Source: Candidatus Hodarchaeota archaeon (GTDB lineage: Archaea > Asgardarchaeota > Heimdallarchaeia > Hodarchaeales > YT1-057). Taken from it: a stretch of 24,777 bases of DNA. The position numbers and the translations under genes were made by a program. This document shows positions 8,196 to 14,490 of this stretch, piece by piece (position 1 is the first letter of the stretch; every line of letters begins with the position of its first letter). The notes under the pieces were generated by a model. It was given only the letters and a program-made list of their open reading frames with translations. It ran no database searches and was not told the origin of the DNA. The stretch covers positions 1 through 24,777 of the forward strand of contig JAEOTI010000134.1 in the NCBI GenBank assembly GCA_016839955.1. The letters run 5' to 3'.

Positions 8196-8255
8196 GTCTA
8201 TTCACCGGTCGCTGACAATCCCTTCATTTCATAAGATCTGGGATGTGACTAGTGT
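8196..8255 (-). other. tRNA-Tyr intron 3 (60 nt), canonical position 37/38
   Basis: Follows anticodon GTA and G37. Bulges AG^A and AC^A flank a 4-bp helix CTGT/ATAG. The inner CAC/GTG helix has one bulged A. It lies at the common archaeal intron site between 37 and 38. The direct repeat TAGACAC occurs at both ends. Internal pairings include CATCCC with GGGAT. Confidence 0.8.
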
Positions 8256-8262
8256 CTACAGC

Positions 8263-8288
8263 GTCACCATAAACCATTTCAGTTCATT
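8263..8288 (-). other. tRNA-Tyr intron 2 (26 nt), anticodon stem, position 30/31
   Basis: A full canonical bulge-helix-bulge: outer helix ATAG/CTGT, bulge CG^A, central 4-bp helix CACC/GGTG, bulge AC^G, inner helix ATGAA/TTTAT with one G-T pair. Joining CCCG to the following G completes the CCCGG stem strand, which pairs perfectly with CCGGG. The boundaries are unique. Confidence 0.85.
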
Positions 8289-8296
8289 CGGGTGCT

Positions 8297-8315
8297 ATTG
8301 GAGCTTAAATAAGCT
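8297..8315 (-). other. tRNA-Tyr intron 1 (19 nt), D-arm, about position 22/23
   Basis: Cut sites fit bulges AG^A and AT^A separated by the perfect 4-bp helix TGGA/TCCA, with an inner hairpin GCTTA-TT-TAAGC. The outer helix is weak, so this is a relaxed bulge-helix form. Removing these 19 nt restores the GAGC strand of the D-stem. The exact cut is ambiguous by up to 3 nt because AGC repeats at both ends; the helix favours the stated position. Confidence 0.75.
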
Positions 8316-8344
8316 CTTCCAGTCTAAGCTACCTCGGGCCAATA

Positions 8345-8761
8345 TCAAAATCCTAATCGTTCCTCAATTCTTGTTAATCGGAGTTCTATCTCTTCTACTG
8401 CTTTTGTGACTTCCTTAAATTTGCTATTCAGTTTTTTAACTGTTTCACTAATAGCTTCAGCTGGAACAGCGAATGTACCTTCCTCATCCTCGACGATTCC
8501 AGCTTTTTGCATCTGAAGAGAAAGATCGCGAGATAAATTGTCTAAGACCATTTCTGGTACTTGATGAGTGATTTCTGCAACTCGTAAGGCTTTGGTCAAC
8601 GCCGTTCGGATACCCCCTCGTGATGCAGTTTTGAGATCAACCATTGCCATCTCATCTGCACCCAGGATAATTGCAACCTTCCAATCACCTTCTGGAGAAT
8701 TGCGAATGCGAGCGCCGTAACGAATTCCGGGGATGTTGACATCAAAAGTAGGTTCAGCCAT
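8345..8761 (-). CDS. 138-aa hypothetical protein with C-terminal coiled coil
   Basis: No family recognised. Residues 1-50 look like a small beta-rich unit (FDVNIPGIRYGARI, then WKVAIILGADEMAMVDLKTA), followed by helices with RGGIRTALTKALRVAE and a probable coiled coil at about 98-136 (heptad-like KKLNSKFKEV then IEELRLTRIEERL-type spacing). There is no signal peptide or membrane segment. I use the ATG at 8761 because GTGA lies 5 nt upstream; the GTG of that motif (8770) would add three residues and has its own AAGGA upstream, so it remains possible. It is followed at once by tRNA-Tyr and shares a divergent promoter region with the zinc-ribbon gene. A structural or adaptor role is guesswork. 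Confidence 0.75.
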   Translation of the reverse strand: MAEPTFDVNIPGIRYGARIRNSPEGDWKVAIILGADEMAMVDLKTASRGGIRTALTKALRVAEITHQVPEMVLDNLSRDLSLQMQKAGIVEDEEGTFAVPAEAISETVKKLNSKFKEVTKAVEEIELRLTRIEERLGF

Positions 8762-8812
8762 ATTGATCACTTGTTATTCCTTAGATTTTGAGTCTGTTCT
8801 CATCTACGACTA

Positions 8813-8822
8813 TTATATAATT
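8813..8822. promoter_or_regulatory. Shared TATA region of a divergent gene pair
   Basis: TTATATAATT lies in the 95-bp gap between the 138-aa gene (minus) and the zinc-ribbon gene (plus). It is near-palindromic, and its distance is suitable for short leaders in both directions, each carrying a Shine-Dalgarno motif. No other TATA-like sequence is as good in this gap. Confidence 0.4.
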
Positions 8823-8856
8823 TATCATTTAAATGTAGATCGTCGGTGAACACTGC

Positions 8857-9075
8857 ATGAGAACCACTGGTAAATGCCCCAAGTGTCAGAATCGGAATAT
8901 AATACGTAATAAAGTGCGAGGAAGATTGTTTGGTCTGGGATGTAAGGTATTTATCCCTGCGGGCAATCTTAGAACCGCGAGTTTGATAGCTTATGTTTGC
9001 ATTGATTGTGGTTATAATGAGCTTTTTGTTGATGAAAAAGGAATTAAGAATCTTAAATCTTTTGTTTCAAAATAA
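8857..9075 (+). CDS. 72-aa zinc-ribbon protein
   Basis: Two cysteine knuckles, CPKC (residues 7-10) and CIDC (48-51), are separated by a basic segment with RNKVRGRLFGLGC. The second knuckle is followed by the GYNELFV strand typical of small zinc ribbons. Such proteins bind one zinc ion and often nucleic acid or a protein partner; the target here is unknown. An extra Cys29 lies outside the knuckles. The start is well fixed by GGTGA (8845-8849) seven nt before the ATG. It is divergent from the 138-aa gene and convergent with the methyltransferase gene. No further family assignment is justified. Confidence 0.8.
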   Translation: MRTTGKCPKCQNRNIIRNKVRGRLFGLGCKVFIPAGNLRTASLIAYVCIDCGYNELFVDEKGIKNLKSFVSK

Positions 9076-9114
9076 TAAAAAGAAAATAAATATTTCTGAA
9101 GCTCTAAGAAGAAA

Positions 9115-9888
9115 TCAAGCTTTTTCAAAGATATCAATGGTACATCGTGCAAGTAGATCGAGTTTCTCGTTCTTACACTTATCAACTTGTGTACTTATTG
9201 TTGCTAAGGCAGTCTTATGAAGATCTTTTGCAAGACGAACTTGCCTGCTAAATTTTCGTGTTTTTATTAAATTAAAACATTCCTGCCAAGTTGTTTTACC
9301 ACCAGAGATTTCATGTTCTATGCGTCGTCTACGATATCCTTCATTATTTTCGAGATATTCTTTGACTTCGTTGAAATTTTCCGCCCCGATACGTGGAGGT
9401 GATTCTACTTCTTTCCAATAGAGCTGAAAAGGTTCTAATTCATACCAGTTAAGGTGGAGAGAAGCATGGACTATAGTCTTCTTTCTTAAATAGAATTGTA
9501 ACGTTCTTAGAACTTCTTTCCAATCTCTTAGTAAATGGAGTACATGAATAAAAATTACTAGATCCATTGATTTAGTTTTAAAGGGAATATCTCCTGCATT
9601 AGCCTGAATATAATCAAACTTAATTGTAGACTCATGTAATTTCTTCTTTGCTTCAAGAAGCATGGAAAGAGATGTATCAATACCAAAAACGTTGAAACCG
9701 TTTTTTGCCAAAGGAATAGCCACTCTGCCAGTTCCTACACCAATCTCGAGGATTCTAGAGCGCAGATGAAGTGATATTTCTTTAATCAACGTATTTATGA
9801 ATAAATTAGAAAGCTTATCTGGAATCCACCTAGTTTTATCATAACAATCTGCGATCTGATCAAAGAGAAATGTCTCTAAAAGATCCAT
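9115..9888 (-). CDS. Class I SAM-dependent methyltransferase
   Basis: 257 aa with a Rossmann-like methyltransferase core. From the ATG at 9888, motif I is EIGVGTGRVAIPLA (about 48-61), the acidic end of strand 2 is FGIDTS (68-73), an ANAGDIPF motif lies at 96-103 and a DLVIFIHVLHLL motif at 109-120. This subgroup (methyltransferase 11/25 type) includes enzymes acting on small molecules, quinones and lipids; the substrate cannot be told. The C-terminal third is basic (KTRKFSRQVRLAKDLHK). A GTG nine nt upstream (9897) is a possible alternative start; neither has a clear Shine-Dalgarno motif. It is probably a single-gene unit, tail to tail with the zinc-ribbon gene. Confidence 0.85.
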   Translation of the reverse strand: MDLLETFLFDQIADCYDKTRWIPDKLSNLFINTLIKEISLHLRSRILEIGVGTGRVAIPLAKNGFNVFGIDTSLSMLLEAKKKLHESTIKFDYIQANAGDIPFKTKSMDLVIFIHVLHLLRDWKEVLRTLQFYLRKKTIVHASLHLNWYELEPFQLYWKEVESPPRIGAENFNEVKEYLENNEGYRRRRIEHEISGGKTTWQECFNLIKTRKFSRQVRLAKDLHKTALATISTQVDKCKNEKLDLLARCTIDIFEKA

Positions 9889-9937
9889 TATTAACACTAC
9901 AGGCGATTTTTGGAATATTTCAAAAAATCATTAATTT

Positions 9938-10819
9938 TTAAGCTTTATAATAATGTAAAAAATGGTCCAATGTCCCTATTAATAAATTATAATCAAGATC
10001 CTCAAAATTTTTAAGCTTGAAACAATAAACAACGTCTTTAAACTTCAACTTCCACTTCTCTTGAATTTTTTCTTCCTCTACGCTAAATTCACGTAACGTT
10101 TGATCTCGTCCCCCAATAATAAAACCTGTTTCGGTTTGTTGTGCACACAAGATTGATTTCTTTGATTTTGAAGAAAGAATTTTTGACCCATCTACCTTAT
10201 CGAGGAATCCCCAATAACCATCACGAGTCCCAAAAAGGATTTGTTCTTTTTCATTGATTTTGATATATCTTGATACAAGAACATTTGTACGGAATTCTTT
10301 TTTCCAAATTTCTGATCCATCTGGATCTATTTGAGTAAGTAATCCACCAGCAGGCCCCGCTTTTGCCCCAAAGACGAAATTACCCTCATCTCCCACATCA
10401 CACGATTTGATGTAAAATGGCATTTTATGGCGCCATAACTCTTGCCAATCCTTGTCTAGTAAGAAAACATATTGTCCTGTACAAATAAGAATGGACTCTG
10501 GTGTTTCAGAAATCGCATAAACCGGATAAGAAAACACGATCTCTTTAAGTAGGGCTCCATCATAATCGAATGCCCTTGCCCCTCCATCAAAAGATCCGAC
10601 AATGAGCATTGGAAAATATTTGCTAAAAGAGCCAATACTTGTTGACCCACCAAGAGTTTTATCCCATATAATTTCACCTTTATAATCCAATAGTAAGAAT
10701 CGGGGACCACTACATATTGCCAGTCCGATTGAACCAATATCACAAGATGCAATCCAAAAATCGTGTGGTTGGGACTTCACAAGGGTTGGTTTCAAGCCAC
10801 TACCTCTTCCTTCTTGCAT
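9938..10819 (-). CDS. Beta-propeller-like repeat protein (PQQ/WD-type)
   Basis: 293 aa with no signal peptide, so probably cytosolic. Repeats carry a recurring pattern of a hydrophobic strand, D-x-D/G turn and a Trp: LLDYKGEIIW, FLLDKDWQELW, QIDPDGSEIW, GFLDKVDG. Between them lie strands such as MLIVGSFDGG, FVFGAKAG, ILFGTRDG, FIIGGRDQ and LLIGTLDH. Six or seven blades fit the length. Such proteins are usually binding scaffolds; PQQ binding itself is not implied. The open frame extends further upstream, but that part overlaps rtcA on the other strand. The ATG at 10819 is favoured because a TATA box lies 24-30 nt before it. It is head to head with rtcA, with about 106 bp between them. Confidence 0.75.
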   Translation of the reverse strand: MQEGRGSGLKPTLVKSQPHDFWIASCDIGSIGLAICSGPRFLLLDYKGEIIWDKTLGGSTSIGSFSKYFPMLIVGSFDGGARAFDYDGALLKEIVFSYPVYAISETPESILICTGQYVFLLDKDWQELWRHKMPFYIKSCDVGDEGNFVFGAKAGPAGGLLTQIDPDGSEIWKKEFRTNVLVSRYIKINEKEQILFGTRDGYWGFLDKVDGSKILSSKSKKSILCAQQTETGFIIGGRDQTLREFSVEEEKIQEKWKLKFKDVVYCFKLKNFEDLDYNLLIGTLDHFLHYYKA

Positions 10820-10845
10820 ATTAACACATTTTGTTTCATTTGTTT

Positions 10846-10851
10846 TTATAA
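10846..10851 (-). promoter_or_regulatory. TATA box of the beta-propeller gene
   Basis: Minus-strand GATATTATAAAAAC; the TTATAA core is about 29 nt from the ATG at 10819, which predicts a very short leader. A second TATA-like sequence near 10868-10876 may serve rtcA on the plus strand. Confidence 0.4.
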
Positions 10852-10925
10852 TATCTATGAAAGTAATACTATAATAGATAAAGAGACTAGAAAGAAAAAA
10901 ATTGTCCCTATGAAGGTAATCAAGA

Positions 10926-11975
10926 TTGATAGAAATCGATGGTAGCCTTATGGAAGGGGGAGGACAGATAATACGAACAAGTATTGCTCTAGCTGCAATC
11001 ACAGGAAAAGAAATTCAAATTGCAAATATAAGAGCAAATCGACCGAATCCTGGCCTTCGAAGACAACACATTATTGGGATAGAGGCAGTTGCGAAGATAG
11101 CTGACACTGAAATTGAGAAACTAAATGTAGGTACAACCAGGTTTGATTTTCATTGCCACTCTCCCAAAGGTGGTAAGTTCCATTTGGATGTGGGAACAGC
11201 AGGAGCGATTAGTTTAGTTATCCAAACAATTCTACCCGTCGCTTTATGGGCCGAAAATGGTTCAAAAATTGAATTAAGAGGGGGGACGGATGTTAAATGG
11301 TCTCCTCCTATTGATTACATGCGGCAAGTTGTTATTCCCATCTTTAACAAACTTCTAGGGATAAAAATAGAATTGGATGTCATTCAAAGAGGTCATTATC
11401 CTCGAGGTGGGGGAAAAGTAGTTTTAAAAGTTCCTTCATTAAAATCAAAGAATTTTGAAATAAATCTGGATCCTATAAAGGAAACGGGAATTATTAACGG
11501 AATTTCTCATTGTGTTCGACTACCATCTCATGTAGCTGAACGCCAAGCTCAAGCTGCAAAGCGATTTTTGGAAACAAATGATTTACCAGTACAACGAATA
11601 GATATAGAGTCATATCTAAAATCAAAAGATCCTCATCATGGTCCTGGATCCGGAATTGTTTTATGGGCAAAGAAAGGAGATTTTACAATTGTTGGTAGTG
11701 ACTCACTTGGTGAACCAAGAATAAAAGCAGAGAAAGTCGGAGAGGAAGCAGCTTTAAAATTAGAGAAGGTAATTCGTTCTGGTGCACAAGTTGACAAACA
11801 TTTTGGAGATATGTTAGTTCCATATATGTTTTTATCACAATCTTCTTCTCACATTACTGTCTCTGAAGTTACTTCTCATCTTATAACGAATTTAGAAATC
11901 GCAAGAAAATTCATTAATAAACAATTCAATGTATCAGGGAGTATCGGAGAAACAGGAAAAGTTTCATGCTCATAA
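10926..11975 (+). CDS. rtcA: RNA 3'-terminal phosphate cyclase
   Basis: 349 aa, normal family length. It converts RNA 3'-phosphate ends to 2',3'-cyclic phosphates using ATP through a covalent enzyme-AMP intermediate. Family landmarks are EGGGQIIRTS (10-19), ANRPNPGLRRQH (37-48), the GTAGAISLV motif (90-98), the signature RGHYPRGGGKV (155-165) and VDKHFGDML (289-297), whose His292 matches the nucleotidylated histidine. The start is TTG with AAGGT upstream; an in-frame TAA at 10917 excludes longer forms. An overlapping out-of-frame ATG (10911) leads only to a short frame. cutA follows after 19 nt, so the two are probably one transcript. Confidence 0.95.
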   Translation: MIEIDGSLMEGGGQIIRTSIALAAITGKEIQIANIRANRPNPGLRRQHIIGIEAVAKIADTEIEKLNVGTTRFDFHCHSPKGGKFHLDVGTAGAISLVIQTILPVALWAENGSKIELRGGTDVKWSPPIDYMRQVVIPIFNKLLGIKIELDVIQRGHYPRGGGKVVLKVPSLKSKNFEINLDPIKETGIINGISHCVRLPSHVAERQAQAAKRFLETNDLPVQRIDIESYLKSKDPHHGPGSGIVLWAKKGDFTIVGSDSLGEPRIKAEKVGEEAALKLEKVIRSGAQVDKHFGDMLVPYMFLSQSSSHITVSEVTSHLITNLEIARKFINKQFNVSGSIGETGKVSCS

Positions 11976-11984
11976 ATTTAGTTA

Positions 11985-11989
11985 GGTGA
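11985..11989 (+). promoter_or_regulatory. GGTGA ribosome binding site fixing the cutA ATG
   Basis: GGTGA with a 5-nt spacer to ATG 11995; it rules out the nominal GTG start at 11986. Confidence 0.7.
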
Positions 11990-11994
11990 AATAT

Positions 11995-12309
11995 ATGAAC
12001 TTTATAACTATATTAGTGACGTGTCCGCCAACTGAATCTGAAAAAATTGCAAAAAAAGTCCTTGAAAAGCATTTAGTTGCTTGTGTAAACGTTATAGAGA
12101 ATATTAGAAGTTTTTACTGGTGGAAAGGAAATCTTGAGACTGATAATGAAAGTTTGTTAGTCATGAAAACAAAAGAAGATCATTTTGAGTCATTAAAAGA
12201 TGTAATCAAAGCAACTCATCTTTATGAAAATCCTGAGATAGTTGCTCTGCCAATAATTAAGGGAACAAAAGAATATTTAAATTGGATAGCCGCTGAAACT
12301 CAAAATTAG
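11995..12309 (+). CDS. cutA: CutA1 family protein
   Basis: 104 aa, the usual size of this small trimeric ferredoxin-like protein. The signature runs LVACVNV (27-33), SFYWWKG (38-44), a MKTKE motif then YENPEIVALPI and YLNWI near the C-terminus. CutA1 has been linked to divalent metal tolerance, but its biochemical role is not settled. The start ATG at 11995 has GGTGA (11985-11989) five nt upstream; the GTG at 11986 is inside this motif and would add only three residues. It lies 19 nt behind rtcA and is convergent with deoxyhypusine synthase, whose stop is 8 bp away. Confidence 0.95.
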   Translation: MNFITILVTCPPTESEKIAKKVLEKHLVACVNVIENIRSFYWWKGNLETDNESLLVMKTKEDHFESLKDVIKATHLYENPEIVALPIIKGTKEYLNWIAAETQN

Positions 12310-12316
12310 ATTATTA

Positions 12317-13237
12317 TTACAAAAAAGCGCCGAGAAGAAGTGGTAATACAATAGTAGCATCCGATACTACTGTTACTCTTTTGCTCTTAGGATCAATTTT
12401 CCCCCAAGAGATGGCTTCTTCCAAGCTAGCACCACTAAGACCGCCATGTTCTGGTCTATCCATTGTGATTTGAATACCATAACTTAAACTCTTGCTACTA
12501 GCAAGCATAGCCTGCAAAGTATAGTTTTTGGGAACTCCCCCTCCAACTACTAAAGCACCTGTTTTAGTGCTTTCAAAAGCAGTGGACAACATTTCTTGAA
12601 GTTCAGCATTTGGATCAAGCATTAAATCAATTTCTTGGCTCATAAGGGCAATATGAAGACCTAACATGCTATCTGTAATCGCAGGGCAAAAAATCGGTAC
12701 TGAAGCTTGTGCAGCTGAAGCAAGAATCGATTCTTTTGTCTCTATTGTTTTACCTAGTTCAAGGAGCAATTTTGGGGTAGGTACCGCTCCTTTCAATGTT
12801 TGCTTGTCATATAAATGAGATAAAGTTGATCGAATCCATTCTTCCAACTTTGAAAAGGCACTATCATCGATAGTTGCATCTAAAATCCTGCTACGCCCTT
12901 TTTTGCGCAATTCACAGTCTGAAATTTCTTCCGTAATTCTTATATGGGGAAAACCAAGTACTTCAATCAAATCATGAGTCAAAATTGCTCCAGTAGAAAT
13001 AACCACATCAAAAAACTTTTCTGATATGCTTTTAGCAATTATAGTCCTTAACCCCGCTGGAGTAAGAGCTCCTGATAATGCTAAAAATTTTGTACAATCT
13101 TTATCTTTAAGCATGGATTTCATTATGTCAAAAGCAATTCCAAGGCGTCGAGCGTTAAATGCACCATTCTTGAATTGTATTAAAATATCTTCAATACTGG
13201 TCTTTTGATTTATATCGATTTGATTCACCTGCTTCAT
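12317..13237 (-). CDS. dys: Deoxyhypusine synthase
   Basis: 306 aa. It transfers the aminobutyl group of spermidine to one lysine of initiation factor aIF5A, the first step of hypusine formation. Landmarks are the ALSGALTPAGLR nucleotide-binding segment (53-64), STGAILTHD (81-89), a PIFCPAITDSM motif (181-191), GGGVPKN (232-238) with Lys237 matching the active-site lysine that forms the enzyme-imine intermediate, and the C-terminal VSDATIVLPLL. The GGGVPKNY form is that of the shorter archaeal/bacterial type; a homospermidine-synthase-like activity cannot be excluded from sequence alone. The start at 13237 is set by a strong GGAGGT 7 nt upstream, which excludes the TTG/ATG six and five codons earlier. 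A TATA-like TTATAC lies at 13288-13293. Confidence 0.9.
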   Translation of the reverse strand: MKQVNQIDINQKTSIEDILIQFKNGAFNARRLGIAFDIMKSMLKDKDCTKFLALSGALTPAGLRTIIAKSISEKFFDVVISTGAILTHDLIEVLGFPHIRITEEISDCELRKKGRSRILDATIDDSAFSKLEEWIRSTLSHLYDKQTLKGAVPTPKLLLELGKTIETKESILASAAQASVPIFCPAITDSMLGLHIALMSQEIDLMLDPNAELQEMLSTAFESTKTGALVVGGGVPKNYTLQAMLASSKSLSYGIQITMDRPEHGGLSGASLEEAISWGKIDPKSKRVTVVSDATIVLPLLLGAFL

Positions 13238-13244
13238 GTTAAAA

Positions 13245-13250
13245 ACCTCC
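13245..13250 (-). promoter_or_regulatory. GGAGGT ribosome binding site of deoxyhypusine synthase
   Basis: A full-strength Shine-Dalgarno sequence on the minus strand, 7 nt before the ATG at 13237. It overlaps an upstream in-frame ATG that would otherwise be taken as the start. Confidence 0.75.
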
Positions 13251-13488
13251 ATCAAAAAAAGAAATGAAATCCAAGAGAAGACTTATTGTATAACTTAAGA
13301 CATTATTTTCTTCTTTAACTACTCTTGAAAAGGATCTTCAGGAACTTGGACATAACATTGAATCTGGAACAGCTACTAAGGCATTTATGGACAATGATAA
13401 ATAGATGTTTAGAACAAACTCTAGTTGGCAACATTTTAGAGTTGAAAATAGAAATAATGAAATGATATGATCTTGGTAGGCTGAGCTT

Positions 13489-14427
13489 ATGCATATCAAA
13501 ACAAGTACATCGTCCTCTACTGGTCGTCGCATTAGTACTCATTCGTCTCAGCCTGAATTCTTTCTTTTTCTAAGCTCATTTAGAGACCAATGGGTTGAAG
13601 CCAAAGAACTGAATGACAATTTCATTATAAAAGAAATCTCTTTACCTTTTTCCTTAGGAAATGTGGTTTTTAAATTCGAAACCAACGGATTAGAAGGAGA
13701 GATTGTATCTTTTGCCATAGCTTTCAATGAAGAACTACATGTTGTCCAACTATGTAGTCCAGATGGTCTTATTGAGTTTTATAGACATTGTGTAGATAAA
13801 ATAACCATCCTTGCCACAAGTGAGGCTCCATTATTTTATTCTTATGATATGAGATTCATAAGAAAGGCATTAGATCGCTTGAAAGAGGTTTCTGAAACTC
13901 CAGCTGTAAGAGATTTACGAGTAAATTGTCGAGACCTCTCGAAAAAAGAACGAAAGGCATTATTTGTCAGAAATTTACCTGATATTGATTCGAGTGAAGT
14001 ACCACAATATTGGTCTACAAATTCAAGACTCTGTGATTTACTCTCGAACAGAACACCATCCAAAGAAATTCAACAGATTAGATGCACAATATTAGATTCA
14101 CTAGCAAAACATGTTGCTTTAGAATGTACGAGGATTTCAATGATATATCTTCGAGATTTAATTAATAATTTTGATCAACTGAGCTCGCCAACACGTACTC
14201 CCCGTGAAAAACAGTATGAATTTTTTGCGGATTCAATGCGAGACTTAGGGGACTATCAATCTGCTGCATTCTGGTATTCTAAGCTTTTAGCGAGTGATAT
14301 TGGGGAAAATATGGAGTATTATATGTCCCAACTAGAGTTTTGTATATCTGAAATGCGACCTGAAGAGCTAATCCGTTACGCGGTGTATGCTGCGCAAGCG
14401 GCTAAAGGAAAATCTCCATCTCCATAA
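13489..14427 (+). CDS. 312-aa hypothetical protein, possibly a degenerate RNase H-fold exonuclease
   Basis: No firm family. Residues about 53-120 (FKFETNGLEGEIVSFAIAF then LFYSYDMRFIRKAL) resemble the start of RNase H-fold 3'-5' exonucleases, whose first motif is FDxETTGL. Here Lys replaces the first metal-binding Asp, so catalytic function would be doubtful; this match is my inference from pattern only. The C-terminal part (about 230-305) looks helical with a TPR-like stretch (EFFADSMRDLGDYQSAAFWYSKLL). There is no signal peptide or membrane segment. An in-frame TAG at 13477 limits the start to ATG 13489. It ends 63 nt before the proposed TiaS start and in the same frame, so co-transcription is likely. 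The 251-bp gap before it (13238-13488) holds only the dys promoter. Confidence 0.65.
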   Translation: MHIKTSTSSSTGRRISTHSSQPEFFLFLSSFRDQWVEAKELNDNFIIKEISLPFSLGNVVFKFETNGLEGEIVSFAIAFNEELHVVQLCSPDGLIEFYRHCVDKITILATSEAPLFYSYDMRFIRKALDRLKEVSETPAVRDLRVNCRDLSKKERKALFVRNLPDIDSSEVPQYWSTNSRLCDLLSNRTPSKEIQQIRCTILDSLAKHVALECTRISMIYLRDLINNFDQLSSPTRTPREKQYEFFADSMRDLGDYQSAAFWYSKLLASDIGENMEYYMSQLEFCISEMRPEELIRYAVYAAQAAKGKSPSP

Positions 14428-14490
14428 CCATTTTTCCTTCTTGCAACTGTATCACAAATATTATTCAAAAATTTCGGTTGGGAAATTGGA

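Larger units (their letters stand above)
8157..8338 (-). tRNA. tRNA-Tyr (anticodon GTA) with three introns, CCA encoded
   Basis: 182 nt that fold into a complete 77-nt tRNA after removal of 105 nt. Acceptor CCCGAGG (8332-8338) pairs with CCTCGGG (8161-8167), discriminator A, then CCA. The D-arm is GCTT/GAGC with loop AGACTGGAA. The anticodon stem is CCCGG/CCGGG with loop CTGTAGA (GTA at 8257-8259). The variable region is GGGTC, and the T-arm is GCGTG/CACGC with loop TTCAAAT. The C1-G72 pair with A73 is the tyrosine identity set of archaea and eukaryotes. Without intron removal neither the D-arm/anticodon junction nor the anticodon stem can form. All three introns show bulge-helix-bulge signals (separate entries). 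The gene begins 6 nt after the stop of the 138-aa gene, so the two may be co-transcribed. Confidence 0.9.

Noticed and set aside
8196..8288. Alternative reading of the tRNA as Phe (GAA) or as unspliced
   Set aside because: The GAA candidates lack a purine at position 37 and have no anticodon stem; only the spliced Tyr form gives all five helices.
8194..8409. 71-codon plus-strand reading frame over the tRNA region
   Set aside because: It is antisense to the tRNA-Tyr gene and the end of the 138-aa gene, and the tRNA structure fully explains the sequence.
10820..11002. 61-codon N-terminal extension of the beta-propeller protein
   Set aside because: It overlaps the rtcA start on the other strand, has low-complexity composition, and a TATA box lies inside it 24-30 nt before the ATG at 10819.
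13270..13403. Open plus-strand stretch that reads like protein (ends AFMDNDK then TAG)
   Set aside because: It has no start codon in frame after the preceding TAA, is under 50 codons, and matches no family I recognise; it is most likely chance.
13315..13542. Minus-strand frames of 64-75 codons near the start of the 312-aa gene
   Set aside because: Cys/Ser-rich composition unlike its neighbours, overlap with the real plus-strand gene, and no ribosome binding site.
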